In this document: positions 9,790 through 17,869 of the stretch, one piece after another
How positions within the stretch are numbered: position 1 is the stretch's first letter
Layout of the letters: each line of letters starts with the position of its first letter
NCBI RefSeq assembly: GCF_017874415.1
Contig: NZ_JAGGLM010000013.1
Coordinates: 1-64,000, forward strand
Reading direction: 5' to 3'
From: Clostridium algifaecis
GTDB taxonomy: Bacteria; Bacillota; Clostridia; Clostridiales; Clostridiaceae
DNA: 64,000 nucleotides
Position numbers and translations under genes: made by a program
The notes under the pieces: model-generated
The model's database searches: none
Told to the model about the DNA's origin: nothing
The model's input: the letters and a program-made list of their open reading frames with translations, nothing else

Positions 9790-11928
9790 ATGTCAAATTT
9801 CCATATGTTATGCCAACCGCTTAAGAGTAAAATTATCAATAAACTAGGGTGGAAGGAACTTACTTCAGTACAAGAAATGACAATTCCGGAGATTTTAAGT
9901 GGAAAAAATGCTGTAATTCTTGCACCAACAGCAGGTGGTAAGACTGAGGCAGCATTTTTCCCAATTCTATCTTTGATACATGAAGAAGAACTTGGTCCTA
10001 CATCTGTTTTATATGTTTCTCCAATAAAAGCATTGCTTAATAATCAAGAAGAAAGATTAAAAGTGCTTTCTTCTTTTGTATATGGTGATGTATTTAAATG
10101 GCACGGAGATGTTGAGAGCAATGAAAAAAGTAAATTTTATAAAAATCCATCTCAAATATTAATTATTACGCCTGAATCACTTGAAGTTATGCTAATGAGC
10201 CAAAAAGTAAACAAAGAAGAAATATTTAAAAATATAAGGTTTATAGTAATTGATGAGATACACGCATTTGCTGATAGTGAAAGAGGTTCTCATTTAATGG
10301 CTATTTTAGAAAGAATACAGGCTTTTTCTAAATATGATATTCAAAGAGTTGGTCTTAGTGCCACAGTTGGAAACCCTAAAGATATATGTGATTGGATGCA
10401 GGGAAGCAGTAAAAGAGAAAGTATTGTAATTGATCCACCTAAACTAGCAGGTCAGAAACGCATTGAAATTAAAGTGGTTAAGAAAGATGAAGATTTAGGT
10501 ATTGAGGTATGCAAGAGGATACAAGGGAAAAAAGCATTATTTTTCTCAAATAGCAGAAGTGCTGCAGAAGGATTAAAGAAAGCAATAGAAGGAAAAGGGA
10601 TAGATACATATGTTCATCATTCATCTATAGATAAAAGATTTAGAGAAGTAGCAGAAGAAAAATTTAAGATTGGAACGAATAATTGCATTATAGCAACTAA
10701 CACATTAGAACTTGGCATAGATATTGGAGATCTTGATATTGTTCTTCAGTTAGATTCGCCAAATACCGTGTCTTCATTTTTACAGAGGATGGGAAGAACA
10801 GGTAGACGAAAAGGAACTATTGCTCATTATGTATTTTTCCCTACAAAGCCAGCAAAGTTAATTCTTTCTATAGCAATATTGAGTCTTGCTATGAGGAGAT
10901 GGGTTGAAAATGTATATGTAAGTAAACTTTCTTATGACATATTGTTTCACCAAATATTAACTATGTCTATGGGCGAATTTGGAGTAAATAAGGAGCATGT
11001 TTATGAAGTTTTAAAATGTGTTTATTCATTTTCAGATATAAGCAGGTCAGACTATGAATACTTACTTAATTATATGGTTGAAAAGAAATTTATACAGATA
11101 AATAGGAACATGATACACATAGATACAGAAACTGAAAAGGTTTTTGGAAGACAGAATTTTATGACGCTTTACTCGGTTTTTGAAACAAATAAGGAGTTTA
11201 CAGTAAAGTTTAGAAATAAATCTATTGGAACTCTTGAAAGATGGTTTGTAAATGCTCTTGGTGAAAATTTTCAATTTATTCTAGCCGGCAAGTATTGGCA
11301 AACAGATAAAATAGATTATGATAATTCTATAATACATGTAGAAGAAGCAAAATCAGCAATGCCACCAAGATGGATGAGTGGAGAAGGTTTTTATTCTTAT
11401 GAGTTATCTCAAGAAATACTAAAGGTGCTAAGTACAAATGAAGAATATCCATTCTTAAATAGTTATGAGAAATCAGTATTAAAGGATGTCAGATATGAGG
11501 AGAAAGCCTTTGGACTTGAGATAGGCAAAATCATTATAGAAGAAATAAAAGACGGATATCACTTTTACACATATGCCGGAAATGGTGTGAACTATACAAT
11601 GGCTACTGCTTTTTCTTTTATAAATAGAATGATAGATATTAAAAGTATTACTTGGAATGGCTTTAAGGTAGTAGCAGCGGATAAAGACTTCAAGCCTAAG
11701 AATGAAGAAATATTAAAAGTTATTGAAGATATAAAGAACAATGAAAATTATTTTGAAGAGAATTATGATAAGTTAGTAGAAAGAGTACCAGATATTTCCT
11801 TATCAAAATATCAAAAATATTTGCCTGATAGACTTAGAAAGAAAATGTTGGCTGACTATGTATATAACATTAAAAAGACAGTTGAGTTGATTAGAACTTC
11901 TTCAATAGAAATATTAAAGATATATTAA
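9790..11928 (+). CDS. brxHI: BrxHI-like Lhr-type DEAD/DEAH helicase
   Basis: A 712-residue superfamily 2 helicase. Motif I APTAGGKTEA lies near residue 46, motif II DEIH near 155, motif III SATVG near 191, a LELGIDIGDLD segment near 307, and motif VI QRMGRTGRRKG near 331. The arrangement matches Lhr-like helicases, and the position next to BrxD identifies it as BrxHI. It should act as an ATP-driven nucleic acid translocase or helicase in the defence complex. The ATG at 9790 is preferred over the GTG at 9781 because the TTAGGTGAT ribosome binding site is correctly spaced for it. This is the last intact gene of the core defence row. Confidence 0.9.
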   Translation: MSNFHMLCQPLKSKIINKLGWKELTSVQEMTIPEILSGKNAVILAPTAGGKTEAAFFPILSLIHEEELGPTSVLYVSPIKALLNNQEERLKVLSSFVYGDVFKWHGDVESNEKSKFYKNPSQILIITPESLEVMLMSQKVNKEEIFKNIRFIVIDEIHAFADSERGSHLMAILERIQAFSKYDIQRVGLSATVGNPKDICDWMQGSSKRESIVIDPPKLAGQKRIEIKVVKKDEDLGIEVCKRIQGKKALFFSNSRSAAEGLKKAIEGKGIDTYVHHSSIDKRFREVAEEKFKIGTNNCIIATNTLELGIDIGDLDIVLQLDSPNTVSSFLQRMGRTGRRKGTIAHYVFFPTKPAKLILSIAILSLAMRRWVENVYVSKLSYDILFHQILTMSMGEFGVNKEHVYEVLKCVYSFSDISRSDYEYLLNYMVEKKFIQINRNMIHIDTETEKVFGRQNFMTLYSVFETNKEFTVKFRNKSIGTLERWFVNALGENFQFILAGKYWQTDKIDYDNSIIHVEEAKSAMPPRWMSGEGFYSYELSQEILKVLSTNEEYPFLNSYEKSVLKDVRYEEKAFGLEIGKIIIEEIKDGYHFYTYAGNGVNYTMATAFSFINRMIDIKSITWNGFKVVAADKDFKPKNEEILKVIEDIKNNENYFEENYDKLVERVPDISLSKYQKYLPDRLRKKMLADYVYNIKKTVELIRTSSIEILKIY

Positions 11929-11970
11929 AAAGACTGGAAGTTATTACCAATACTTAAGGGGTGATTATTT

Positions 11971-12512
11971 TTGCATTTATGTAAAAATAATCTAATGACT
12001 AAGGAAGATAGGATGTTTCCAATAAAGATTGAAACAAATCAAGTAAATGGTAATGGTGGATATCAAATAACAGTAGACCTTCTACAGAGGCAAAAGATAC
12101 AATTAAAAATGTATTTAACTATATAAAAGCAAATACAAATAATATGGGTGTTAAATCAAAGTTAGAGGAATTTAATTATATTACCCAACTTATTGATGAA
12201 AATGCTTCAGGTGGCAATCAAGAAATAGGTGCTGCCTTTTATATGAACATGATATCTAATTTTATAACCAAAGTAATAAAAACAAAAACAGTAGTATTAG
12301 GAAGCTTAACTGTTAATGGAAATCTTATTAAAGTAAGTAATTTAAATGAAAAGATAAGTTATATTATTGAGCAAGGAGCAAAATTTGTTTATCTTCCGAT
12401 CTCAAATCAACCAGATGTAATGATTTTATCACCAGATATTTGGAGCAAAGTATCATTGATATTTTATGTAAGTCCATAGGATTTAATGAGAAAGATATTT
12501 GAACTGGAATAA
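11971..12512 (+). pseudogene. decayed brxL fragment (Lon-like C-terminal domain)
   Basis: The plus strand encodes the C-terminal Lon-like part of BrxL in two frames. One frame runs from a TTG at 11971 (behind AAGGGGTGAT) and contains KIETNQVNGNGGYQI; the second, from about 12078, reads STEAKDTIKNVFNYIKAN and continues through VVLGSLTVNGNLIKVSNLNE, GAKFVYLPIS and LIFYVSP. Both match the order of motifs at the BrxL C-terminus. A one-base deletion near 12078 separates the frames. A TAG at 12477 interrupts the last residues, since DLMRKIFELE follows in frame up to a TAA at 12512. The AAA and N-terminal domains are missing. BrxL is normally a DNA-binding AAA+ protein of type 1 and type 4 BREX. This copy cannot make a functional protein. 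Confidence 0.75.
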
Positions 12513-12523
12513 GGAGAATTAAT

Positions 12524-13789
12524 ATGTCCGACTACATCTTAACCTATACAAAAACTAAATTTTATCCTTTAGAACCATTAATGAAAGATATAAAAATTGA
12601 AGATATAGCCCATGCTCTTTCTTTGATGACAAGAGCAAATGGGCATTTTAAGCACTTTTATTCTGTAGCTCAGCATTCTGTTAATTGTTATAAGGAAGCA
12701 AAAATTAGAAGATATTCAAAGAGAGTTCAGCTTGGCTGTCTTTTACATGATGCCAGTGAAAGCTATATTTCAGATTTAACTAGACCTGTTAAAAAGAATT
12801 TATCACAGTATTTTGTTATAGAAGAAAAGCTTCAAAAGGTAATATACGAGAAATTTGGACTTGTTAATTTAACAGAAGATGAAATAGATAAGATAAGAGA
12901 AATTGATGATGCAATGCTATACTATGAATTTATAGAGCTTATGGATGAAAAAATATTTGATGAAGAGCCTTTTATAGCTATGAAACATAACTTTTCACAA
13001 AGAGATTTTAAAACTGTTGAAAGTGAATTTATATATGCATTTGAAAACTTAAATAAATCTGATACTAAGAATAGTTTTGTTGGTGTTGATGGCTGTAAAT
13101 ATGGTTATGTAGCAGTAAATATAACAGATAATGATTTTGATATTAATGTTTTTAAAAATATAGAAGAAATATGTGCAAAATATAGTGATAGTAATACAAT
13201 TTTAATAGATATGCCTATTGGACTTCCTGAAAATACATATGATATAAGACCGGAAACAGAAGGAAGAAAAATATTATCTTCAAGATCATCTTGTATATTT
13301 ACAGTGCCATGTAGACAAGCTGTGTATGAAGATGATTACTGCAAGGCTAATGAAATAAACAGAGATGTATTAGGAAAAGGTTTAAGCAAACAGTCTTTTT
13401 CTATTTGCAGCAAAATAAAAGAGATAGATGAATTTTTAAATAATGCACCAGAGTATAAAAATAGGCTTTTAGAAAGCCATCCAGAAATCTGTTTTGCAAT
13501 GCTTAATTTTGACGGAACAATGGCAATGCCTATTTTTGAAAACAAGAAAACAGAAGAAGGAATAGATAGAAGATTTGAGGTATTAAGCCGCTATTATGAG
13601 AAGACTGATGAAATTAGAGAAGTACTATATTCTGATGACAAGTTGAAAGGGATTAAGGATGATATCATAGATGCACTATGTCTTGCTATTACTGGAATGC
13701 TTGGATATAAAAATGGATTTAAAACTATACCAGGAAATCCAATGAAGGATAGCAGAGGACTATTTATGCAGATGGTTTATGCTGATTAA
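12524..13789 (+). CDS. HD phosphohydrolase fused to DUF429 domain
   Basis: A 421-residue two-domain protein. Residues about 1-170 are an HD-domain phosphohydrolase of the YfbR-like kind, with YSVAQHSVNCY near residue 46 and the metal-binding LLHDASESY near residue 73. Residues about 185-420 are a DUF429 domain (RNase H-like fold nuclease prediction): FVGVDGCKYGYVAV, LIDMPIGLPE, RSSCIFTVPCRQAVY, ESHPEICFAML and DDIIDALCLAIT follow in the family order. HD domains of this type act on nucleotides; DUF429 has no established reaction. The gene starts 12 bases after the brxL remnant on the same strand with an AAGGAG site. The combination next to a phage-defence row suggests nucleotide depletion or nucleic acid attack, which is inference. 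Confidence 0.82.
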   Translation: MSDYILTYTKTKFYPLEPLMKDIKIEDIAHALSLMTRANGHFKHFYSVAQHSVNCYKEAKIRRYSKRVQLGCLLHDASESYISDLTRPVKKNLSQYFVIEEKLQKVIYEKFGLVNLTEDEIDKIREIDDAMLYYEFIELMDEKIFDEEPFIAMKHNFSQRDFKTVESEFIYAFENLNKSDTKNSFVGVDGCKYGYVAVNITDNDFDINVFKNIEEICAKYSDSNTILIDMPIGLPENTYDIRPETEGRKILSSRSSCIFTVPCRQAVYEDDYCKANEINRDVLGKGLSKQSFSICSKIKEIDEFLNNAPEYKNRLLESHPEICFAMLNFDGTMAMPIFENKKTEEGIDRRFEVLSRYYEKTDEIREVLYSDDKLKGIKDDIIDALCLAITGMLGYKNGFKTIPGNPMKDSRGLFMQMVYAD

Positions 13790-13809
13790 ATTTAAGAGAG
13801 GTATTATAA

Positions 13810-14464
13810 ATGCTTTCAAAACAAAATATAATAACCACAATAAATTCCTTGAGTAATAAAAGAAAAATCTTTTTTTCGGAGGCAGACTTTCAGTTTGCAC
13901 TTTCTTGGGAGCTGCAAAGGCATATGCCCAAAAGTGATGTTAGATTAGAATACTCTCCTGCACATATTGATCCATCTATGCATATTGATATTCTTCTTAA
14001 AGAAGAGGATGAGTTTTATCCTATAGAGTTAAAATATGTAACTGCTGCTTGTGATACTATTGTAGATAGAGAAAGATATTTATTAAAAAATCATGGAGCA
14101 CAAGATATAAGAAGATATGATTTCTTAAAGGATGTTATGAGAATTGAAAAACTCATTTATAACCATAATGAATATAAGAAGGGGTATGCTATTTTTCTAA
14201 CTAATGACTGTAGTTATTGGACAAAGTCCTCCGCTAAGAAAACCTGTGATAGGGTTTTAGAATAAATCAAGATGAAATAAAATCAGGGGAACTTAAATGG
14301 GGAGAAGCAGCAGGAATAGGAACTAAAAAGGGCAGAGAAGGCAGGGAAACTATAAATTAAACTGGCAGGATTATAGTAGTATTAGTGATGAAAAATGGGG
14401 GAAATTTAAAATTCTTATTGTTGAAGTAGAAAATAGCAAAGATATAACAAGTTTTAATATATAA
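13810..14464 (+). pseudogene. PD-(D/E)XK nuclease-like gene with two frameshifts
   Basis: The intact part (13810-14265) encodes 151 residues with IDPSMHIDILL followed by the PD-(D/E)XK core YPIELKY. The reading then shifts: a second frame just after 14255 gives FRINQDEIKSGELKWGEAAG and stops after GREGRETIN. A third frame resumes as NWQDYSSISDEKWGKFKILI and ends at a TAA at 14462-14464. Joined, the three pieces form one continuous protein of about 215 residues, so the gene carries two single-base-type frameshifts. The intact N-terminal portion keeps the catalytic core, and residual activity cannot be excluded. It lies 20 bases after the HD-DUF429 gene and closes the defence row. What substrate it cut is not evident. 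Confidence 0.72.
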
Positions 14465-14465
14465 A

Positions 14466-14506
14466 AAGCAACATCTAAGAATTATTAAAAGCAAGAGATG
14501 TTGCTT
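14466..14506. terminator. terminator between convergent genes
   Basis: AAGCAACATCT (14466-14476) and AGATGTTGCTT (14496-14506) form a perfect 11-bp stem with a 19-nt loop, immediately after the nuclease pseudogene and just before the end of the convergent XRE gene. It could serve both directions. Confidence 0.6.
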
Positions 14507-14515
14507 AAAGGATTA

Positions 14516-14851
14516 TTATTTTATATGTGGAAGTATAACTTTAATAATATCGCTAATTATTTCTAATTCGTGGTTTGAACACTTATAAAGTAAAGAAGTA
14601 ATTTCAGTAGTTTCTTTAACTAGCTGAGAATTATTATCTCCAAAAACTAAATAATCAATAGAGCTATGAAGATTTTTAGATATGTTAACTAAACTATCCA
14701 TGCTCATTTTTCTTTCTCCTCTTTCAATTTGACCAACATAAACAGGAGAAAGACCGATAAGCTCTGCAAATTTTTCTCTTGATATTCCTAATAATTCACG
14801 TTCAAAACGAACTCTTTCACCAATACTTTTATAATCAGGTTCATATTTCAT
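14516..14851 (-). CDS. XRE-family transcriptional regulator
   Basis: A 111-residue repressor-like protein. The helix-turn-helix covers residues about 12-66, with ISREKFAELIGLSPVYVGQI and ERGERKMSMDSLVNISKNL. The remaining 45 residues (TEITSLLYKCSNHELEII) resemble the short dimerisation tail of clostridial XRE regulators. The start follows a clean AGGAGGA site. It lies between the defence row (convergent) and the tyrosine recombinase gene, which is on the same strand upstream but separated by a terminator. It could control either neighbour; the sequence does not decide. Confidence 0.85.
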   Translation of the reverse strand: MKYEPDYKSIGERVRFERELLGISREKFAELIGLSPVYVGQIERGERKMSMDSLVNISKNLHSSIDYLVFGDNNSQLVKETTEITSLLYKCSNHELEIISDIIKVILPHIK

Positions 14852-14900
14852 TTAAATCTCCTCCTGTAATTACTTTACAAGAGTAAAAAGAATATAAAAA

Positions 14901-14939
14901 TAAGCTATATGTATATAAAAAATATATGCATATAGCTTA
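14901..14939 (-). terminator. terminator downstream of the tyrosine recombinase gene
   Basis: TAAGCTATATG (14901-14911) pairs perfectly with CATATAGCTTA (14929-14939), and the stem extends inward by several A-T pairs with one wobble. It lies 15 bases beyond the stop of the minus-strand recombinase gene. Confidence 0.65.
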
Positions 14940-14953
14940 TTTGACATTAGGCA

Positions 14954-15550
14954 TTATACTAATTCGGATTTACCTTCAAGTTTGGCATACATTCTTTCTT
15001 GCTGCTTAGTTGTAAATTGAAAATATATTTCAGTATTTGAAACTGATTTATGACCTAACCACCACTGCAATTCTTTTATATCTATATCACATTCAGCTAG
15101 ATGAACAGCAGTGGTATGCTTAAGTGCATGAAAATGATGTTTTGATTTATCTTCTATATTTGCTATTGAGCAATATTTTTTCATTAAATAATTTAAAGTT
15201 TGCCTAGATATAGGCTTGTTTTTTTGACTTTTAAAAAGTATTTCAGATGTTGATGATATTCCATTTTTCTTGATGTATTTGTTTAAAATATGTTTTGTTT
15301 TTTCATCTAATCTTATAGTATTATTATTGCTTCCTTTTAAGCGTTTACAATAGATTTCACCTTTATCCATATTATAATCTTCAAGTTTTAAAAGTGAAAT
15401 TTCAGAAGCACGTAAACCACATCTATATGCAATTCTGAAAATTGATAAATCTCGGAGAGTATGAGACGCGCATGTACTTTCAATAGTGCTAAAAAGAGAT
15501 TTTGCTTCTTGCTGTGTTAAATATTTAATTTTAGTTTCTGTGTTTTTCAT
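14954..15550 (-). CDS. short tyrosine recombinase (Fim/Xer catalytic domain only)
   Basis: A 198-residue tyrosine recombinase lacking the N-terminal SAM-like/arm-binding domain, thus the size of FimB/FimE-type invertases. Seen: AYRCGLRASEISLLKLEDY (Arg I near residue 48), a HFHALKHTTAVHLAE segment near residue 140, WWLGHKS (His III) near 165 and TEIYFQF (nucleophile Tyr) near 175. The usual HxLR box reads HALKH, so Arg II is replaced by Lys, which might weaken catalysis or mark a subfamily. The start follows TAAGGAGAA. About 30 bases upstream begins an imperfect inverted repeat pair flanking 184 bp, a possible substrate. Alternatively the gene is the integrase of the neighbouring prophage remnant. 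Confidence 0.85.
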   Translation of the reverse strand: MKNTETKIKYLTQQEAKSLFSTIESTCASHTLRDLSIFRIAYRCGLRASEISLLKLEDYNMDKGEIYCKRLKGSNNNTIRLDEKTKHILNKYIKKNGISSTSEILFKSQKNKPISRQTLNYLMKKYCSIANIEDKSKHHFHALKHTTAVHLAECDIDIKELQWWLGHKSVSNTEIYFQFTTKQQERMYAKLEGKSELV

Positions 15551-15580
15551 TTTGTTATATTCTCCTTAGTAAAATAATAT

Positions 15581-15764
15581 ACAATATAAATATTTTGTAC
15601 CATTTTATTATAATACAAATTGCATATTATGCAAATAATTTACTGTATATTGTAATATTATATAGAAAATACATGGTAGAGTTTTATTTTATACAAATAC
15701 ATGTAAAATATAGGATAATTCTCTTCATTTATTCTATCATAACTATACAAAATATTTATTTTGT
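15581..15764. repeat. inverted repeat pair flanking a possible invertible segment
   Basis: An 18-19 base sequence at 15581-15599 (ACAATATAAATATTTTGTA) recurs in reverse complement at 15746-15764 with one mismatch. Each copy is itself quasi-palindromic, as recombinase core sites usually are. The enclosed segment is intergenic, very AT-rich, and includes a second dyad near 15617-15635. It sits between the recombinase gene and the Spo0E-like/EAL genes. The short plus-strand open frame inside (15595-15816) looks like chance. An extremely AT-rich background weakens the statistical case. Confidence 0.4.
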
Positions 15765-15915
15765 TTTAATAAATAATATAATGACTTTTTCTAAAAGTCA
15801 AAGGAGCAATTACTAAATCAATATAAAGCTAATAGCGTATTAAAAATATTGCTATAAAGCTCACAAAGTAGTAAAATTTATTTAATGATAAAAAAATAGA
15901 GGTTTTAAGGGAGAA

Positions 15916-16093
15916 ATGTATTAAAATAGAAATTAGAGATTTAGAGAAAAGAAGAGAAATATTAAATGAATTAGCAGAAAATATTGAAGGTTTAGATATA
16001 AACGAAAGAAATATGTTACAACAAATTAGTGAGGAAATGGACATACTTATAGCAGATTATATTAATAATTCTTGCTTAAGTATTAAAAGGTGA
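15916..16093 (+). pseudogene. Spo0E-like phosphatase gene with broken or non-standard start
   Basis: The frame from 15920 to the TGA at 16091-16093 encodes IKIEIRDLEKRREILNELAE and then MLQQISEEMDILIADYI, the two-helix pattern of Spo0E-like aspartyl-phosphate phosphatases, which dephosphorylate Spo0A~P (family knowledge). No ATG, GTG or TTG opens this frame. An AAGGGAG site at 15907-15913 precedes ATG at 15916, but one extra T at 15919 puts that ATG out of frame; removing it would restore M-I-K-I-E-I. Either the gene carries a one-base insertion or it starts at the rare codon ATT at 15920. It overlaps the start region of the EAL gene, so the two would be co-expressed. Confidence 0.65.
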
Positions 16094-16098
16094 ATATC

Positions 16099-17775
16099 AT
16101 GAATAAAAGTAAAATAGTTAAAATTAATGAAGTTTACAATAGAGGAATTTCAGGAGGAGAAATTGGAATTTGGGAATGGAATATAGAAGAAAATTATGTG
16201 TTTTTATCTGAGAATTGCTATAGATTTATTGAATATACAAATGAAAAATTCAATGATTTTTATGAATGTATTGATAAATTTGTATTAATGGAAGATAGAG
16301 ATAGGGCAATTGAAGAGTTAAAACTGTTTACTATAAGTAATTTAGATTTATATACAAGTGAAGTTAGAATTTTAACTAAAGAAGGTAAGGAAAAATGGGT
16401 TCTGATTAAGGGGAAATATAGTAAAAATAAAAAAATTATTTCAGGATCTATTACTGATTTAAGTATAAAAAAACAGCTTGAAAATGAAATTGAAACAGTA
16501 ATTTATTATGACTTAATTACAGGACTTCCAAATAGGAATGTATTTATTGAAAAACTAAAAAAAATTATAGAAAAATGTAAAAATGAAAAAAGTAAATCAG
16601 CAGTTATTTGTGTTGATATAGATAATTTTAATTTAATAAATGATACATTTGGATATGAATATGGGGATGTGTTATTAAGGATATTTTCACAAGTATTATC
16701 ATCACTAAAAAATAATATTAATGTATTCAGAATAAGTGGAAATAAATTTATTCTAATTTTAAATCAAATAAGTAATTATTGTGAAATTGAAGAAGTTTGT
16801 AACAAAATATTATCGTATTGTGATAAACCATTTGAATTAATAGATGCTCAAGTGTACATATCTGTAAGTATAGGAGTTGCATGCATACCAGAAGATAGTT
16901 TAAATGAAAGTGATATTTATAGATATGTGGATTTAGCAATGCAACAATCAAAAATTAAAGGAAATAAAATGATTACTTTTTTTGATAAGTCTATGTACAA
17001 TAAATATTTAAGAAAAATAACTATTGAACAGGAATTAAGAAATGCTATAAAAAATGAAGAATTATATATAGTATATCAACCACAAGTAGATATGACTAAG
17101 CACAAAATTATAGGATTTGAAGCATTACTAAGATGGAAAAATAGAAAGCTTGGAAATATTTCTCCAGCAGAATTTATTCCAATAGCAGAACAAAGTGGTG
17201 TAATAGTAGAAATTGGTAAATGGGTGATTAACTCTGCATGTGATAAAATTTTAGAATTATCAAAAGCAAATTATCAATTGGAATCTGTATCAGTAAATAT
17301 TTCACCTGTTCAACTTAGAAATATGGATTTTTTAAATACATTAGAAAATATAATTGATAAAAAAAATATTTCACCATCAATGCTGGAAATAGAGATAACG
17401 GAGGGAACTATAATAGATTTGAAAAAAAACAATATTGACATTTTCAATAAAATTATTGAAAAAGGATTTAAAATAGCAATTGATGACTTTGGAACAGGGT
17501 ATTCATCTTTAAATTATTTAACTATTGTACCATTTAATACACTGAAAATAGATAAATCATTTATAGATGGTATTGAAAAAGGAAAAAATATGGCGGTAAT
17601 AAGCTGTATATTAAATTTATCAAAAGCATTAAACTATAAGGTTATTGCAGAAGGTGTGGAAACTGAGTTGCAGATGAATAAGCTACTTGAGATAGGAAGC
17701 AGTATAATACAAGGATATTATTTTAGTAAACCTATAGATGAAAGAGAAATAGAAAATTTATTAGGTGAATTTTAA
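16099..17775 (+). CDS. PAS-GGDEF(degenerate)-EAL c-di-GMP phosphodiesterase
   Basis: A 558-residue cytoplasmic protein. A PAS-like domain (IGIWEWNIEENYVFLSENCY) covers about residues 20-135. A GGDEF domain follows (YYDLITGLPNRNVFIEKLKK near 145), but its signature is SGNKF instead of GGDEF, so cyclase activity is unlikely. The EAL domain (about 310-555) keeps GFEALLRW, the EITEG glutamate, IDDFGTGYSSLNYL, KIDKSFIDG and VIAEGVET, so it should hydrolyse c-di-GMP. The ATG at 16099 is chosen over the GTG at 16090 because AAAAGGTGA is correctly spaced. It follows the Spo0E-like frame directly. The EAL and Spo0E-like genes both relate to lifestyle switching. Confidence 0.92.
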   Translation: MNKSKIVKINEVYNRGISGGEIGIWEWNIEENYVFLSENCYRFIEYTNEKFNDFYECIDKFVLMEDRDRAIEELKLFTISNLDLYTSEVRILTKEGKEKWVLIKGKYSKNKKIISGSITDLSIKKQLENEIETVIYYDLITGLPNRNVFIEKLKKIIEKCKNEKSKSAVICVDIDNFNLINDTFGYEYGDVLLRIFSQVLSSLKNNINVFRISGNKFILILNQISNYCEIEEVCNKILSYCDKPFELIDAQVYISVSIGVACIPEDSLNESDIYRYVDLAMQQSKIKGNKMITFFDKSMYNKYLRKITIEQELRNAIKNEELYIVYQPQVDMTKHKIIGFEALLRWKNRKLGNISPAEFIPIAEQSGVIVEIGKWVINSACDKILELSKANYQLESVSVNISPVQLRNMDFLNTLENIIDKKNISPSMLEIEITEGTIIDLKKNNIDIFNKIIEKGFKIAIDDFGTGYSSLNYLTIVPFNTLKIDKSFIDGIEKGKNMAVISCILNLSKALNYKVIAEGVETELQMNKLLEIGSSIIQGYYFSKPIDEREIENLLGEF

Positions 17776-17791
17776 TATGTAAGTGAAGGAG

Positions 17792-17851
17792 ATGAAAGTG
17801 ATAATAGATAATATAAAAGAAGTTTTAGAAAATATACACAATAAAAAATAA
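17792..17851 (+). other. very short ORF between EAL and chemoreceptor genes
   Basis: ATG at 17792 (or GTG at 17798, better spaced from the GAAGGAG site) opens a 17-19 codon frame reading MKVIIDNIKEVLENIHNKK and ending at 17851. It looks like a leader peptide or a remnant of a longer helical protein. I cannot assign a function. Confidence 0.2.
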
Positions 17852-17869
17852 CGATAGGGAGATATGACA

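Noticed and set aside
15595-15816. Plus-strand open frame of 73 codons
   Set aside because: Composition is that of very AT-rich intergenic DNA, there is no ribosome binding site, and it lies across the candidate inverted-repeat segment.
15829-16044. Minus-strand open frame of 71 codons
   Set aside because: It is antisense to the Spo0E-like frame, which has recognisable family sequence.
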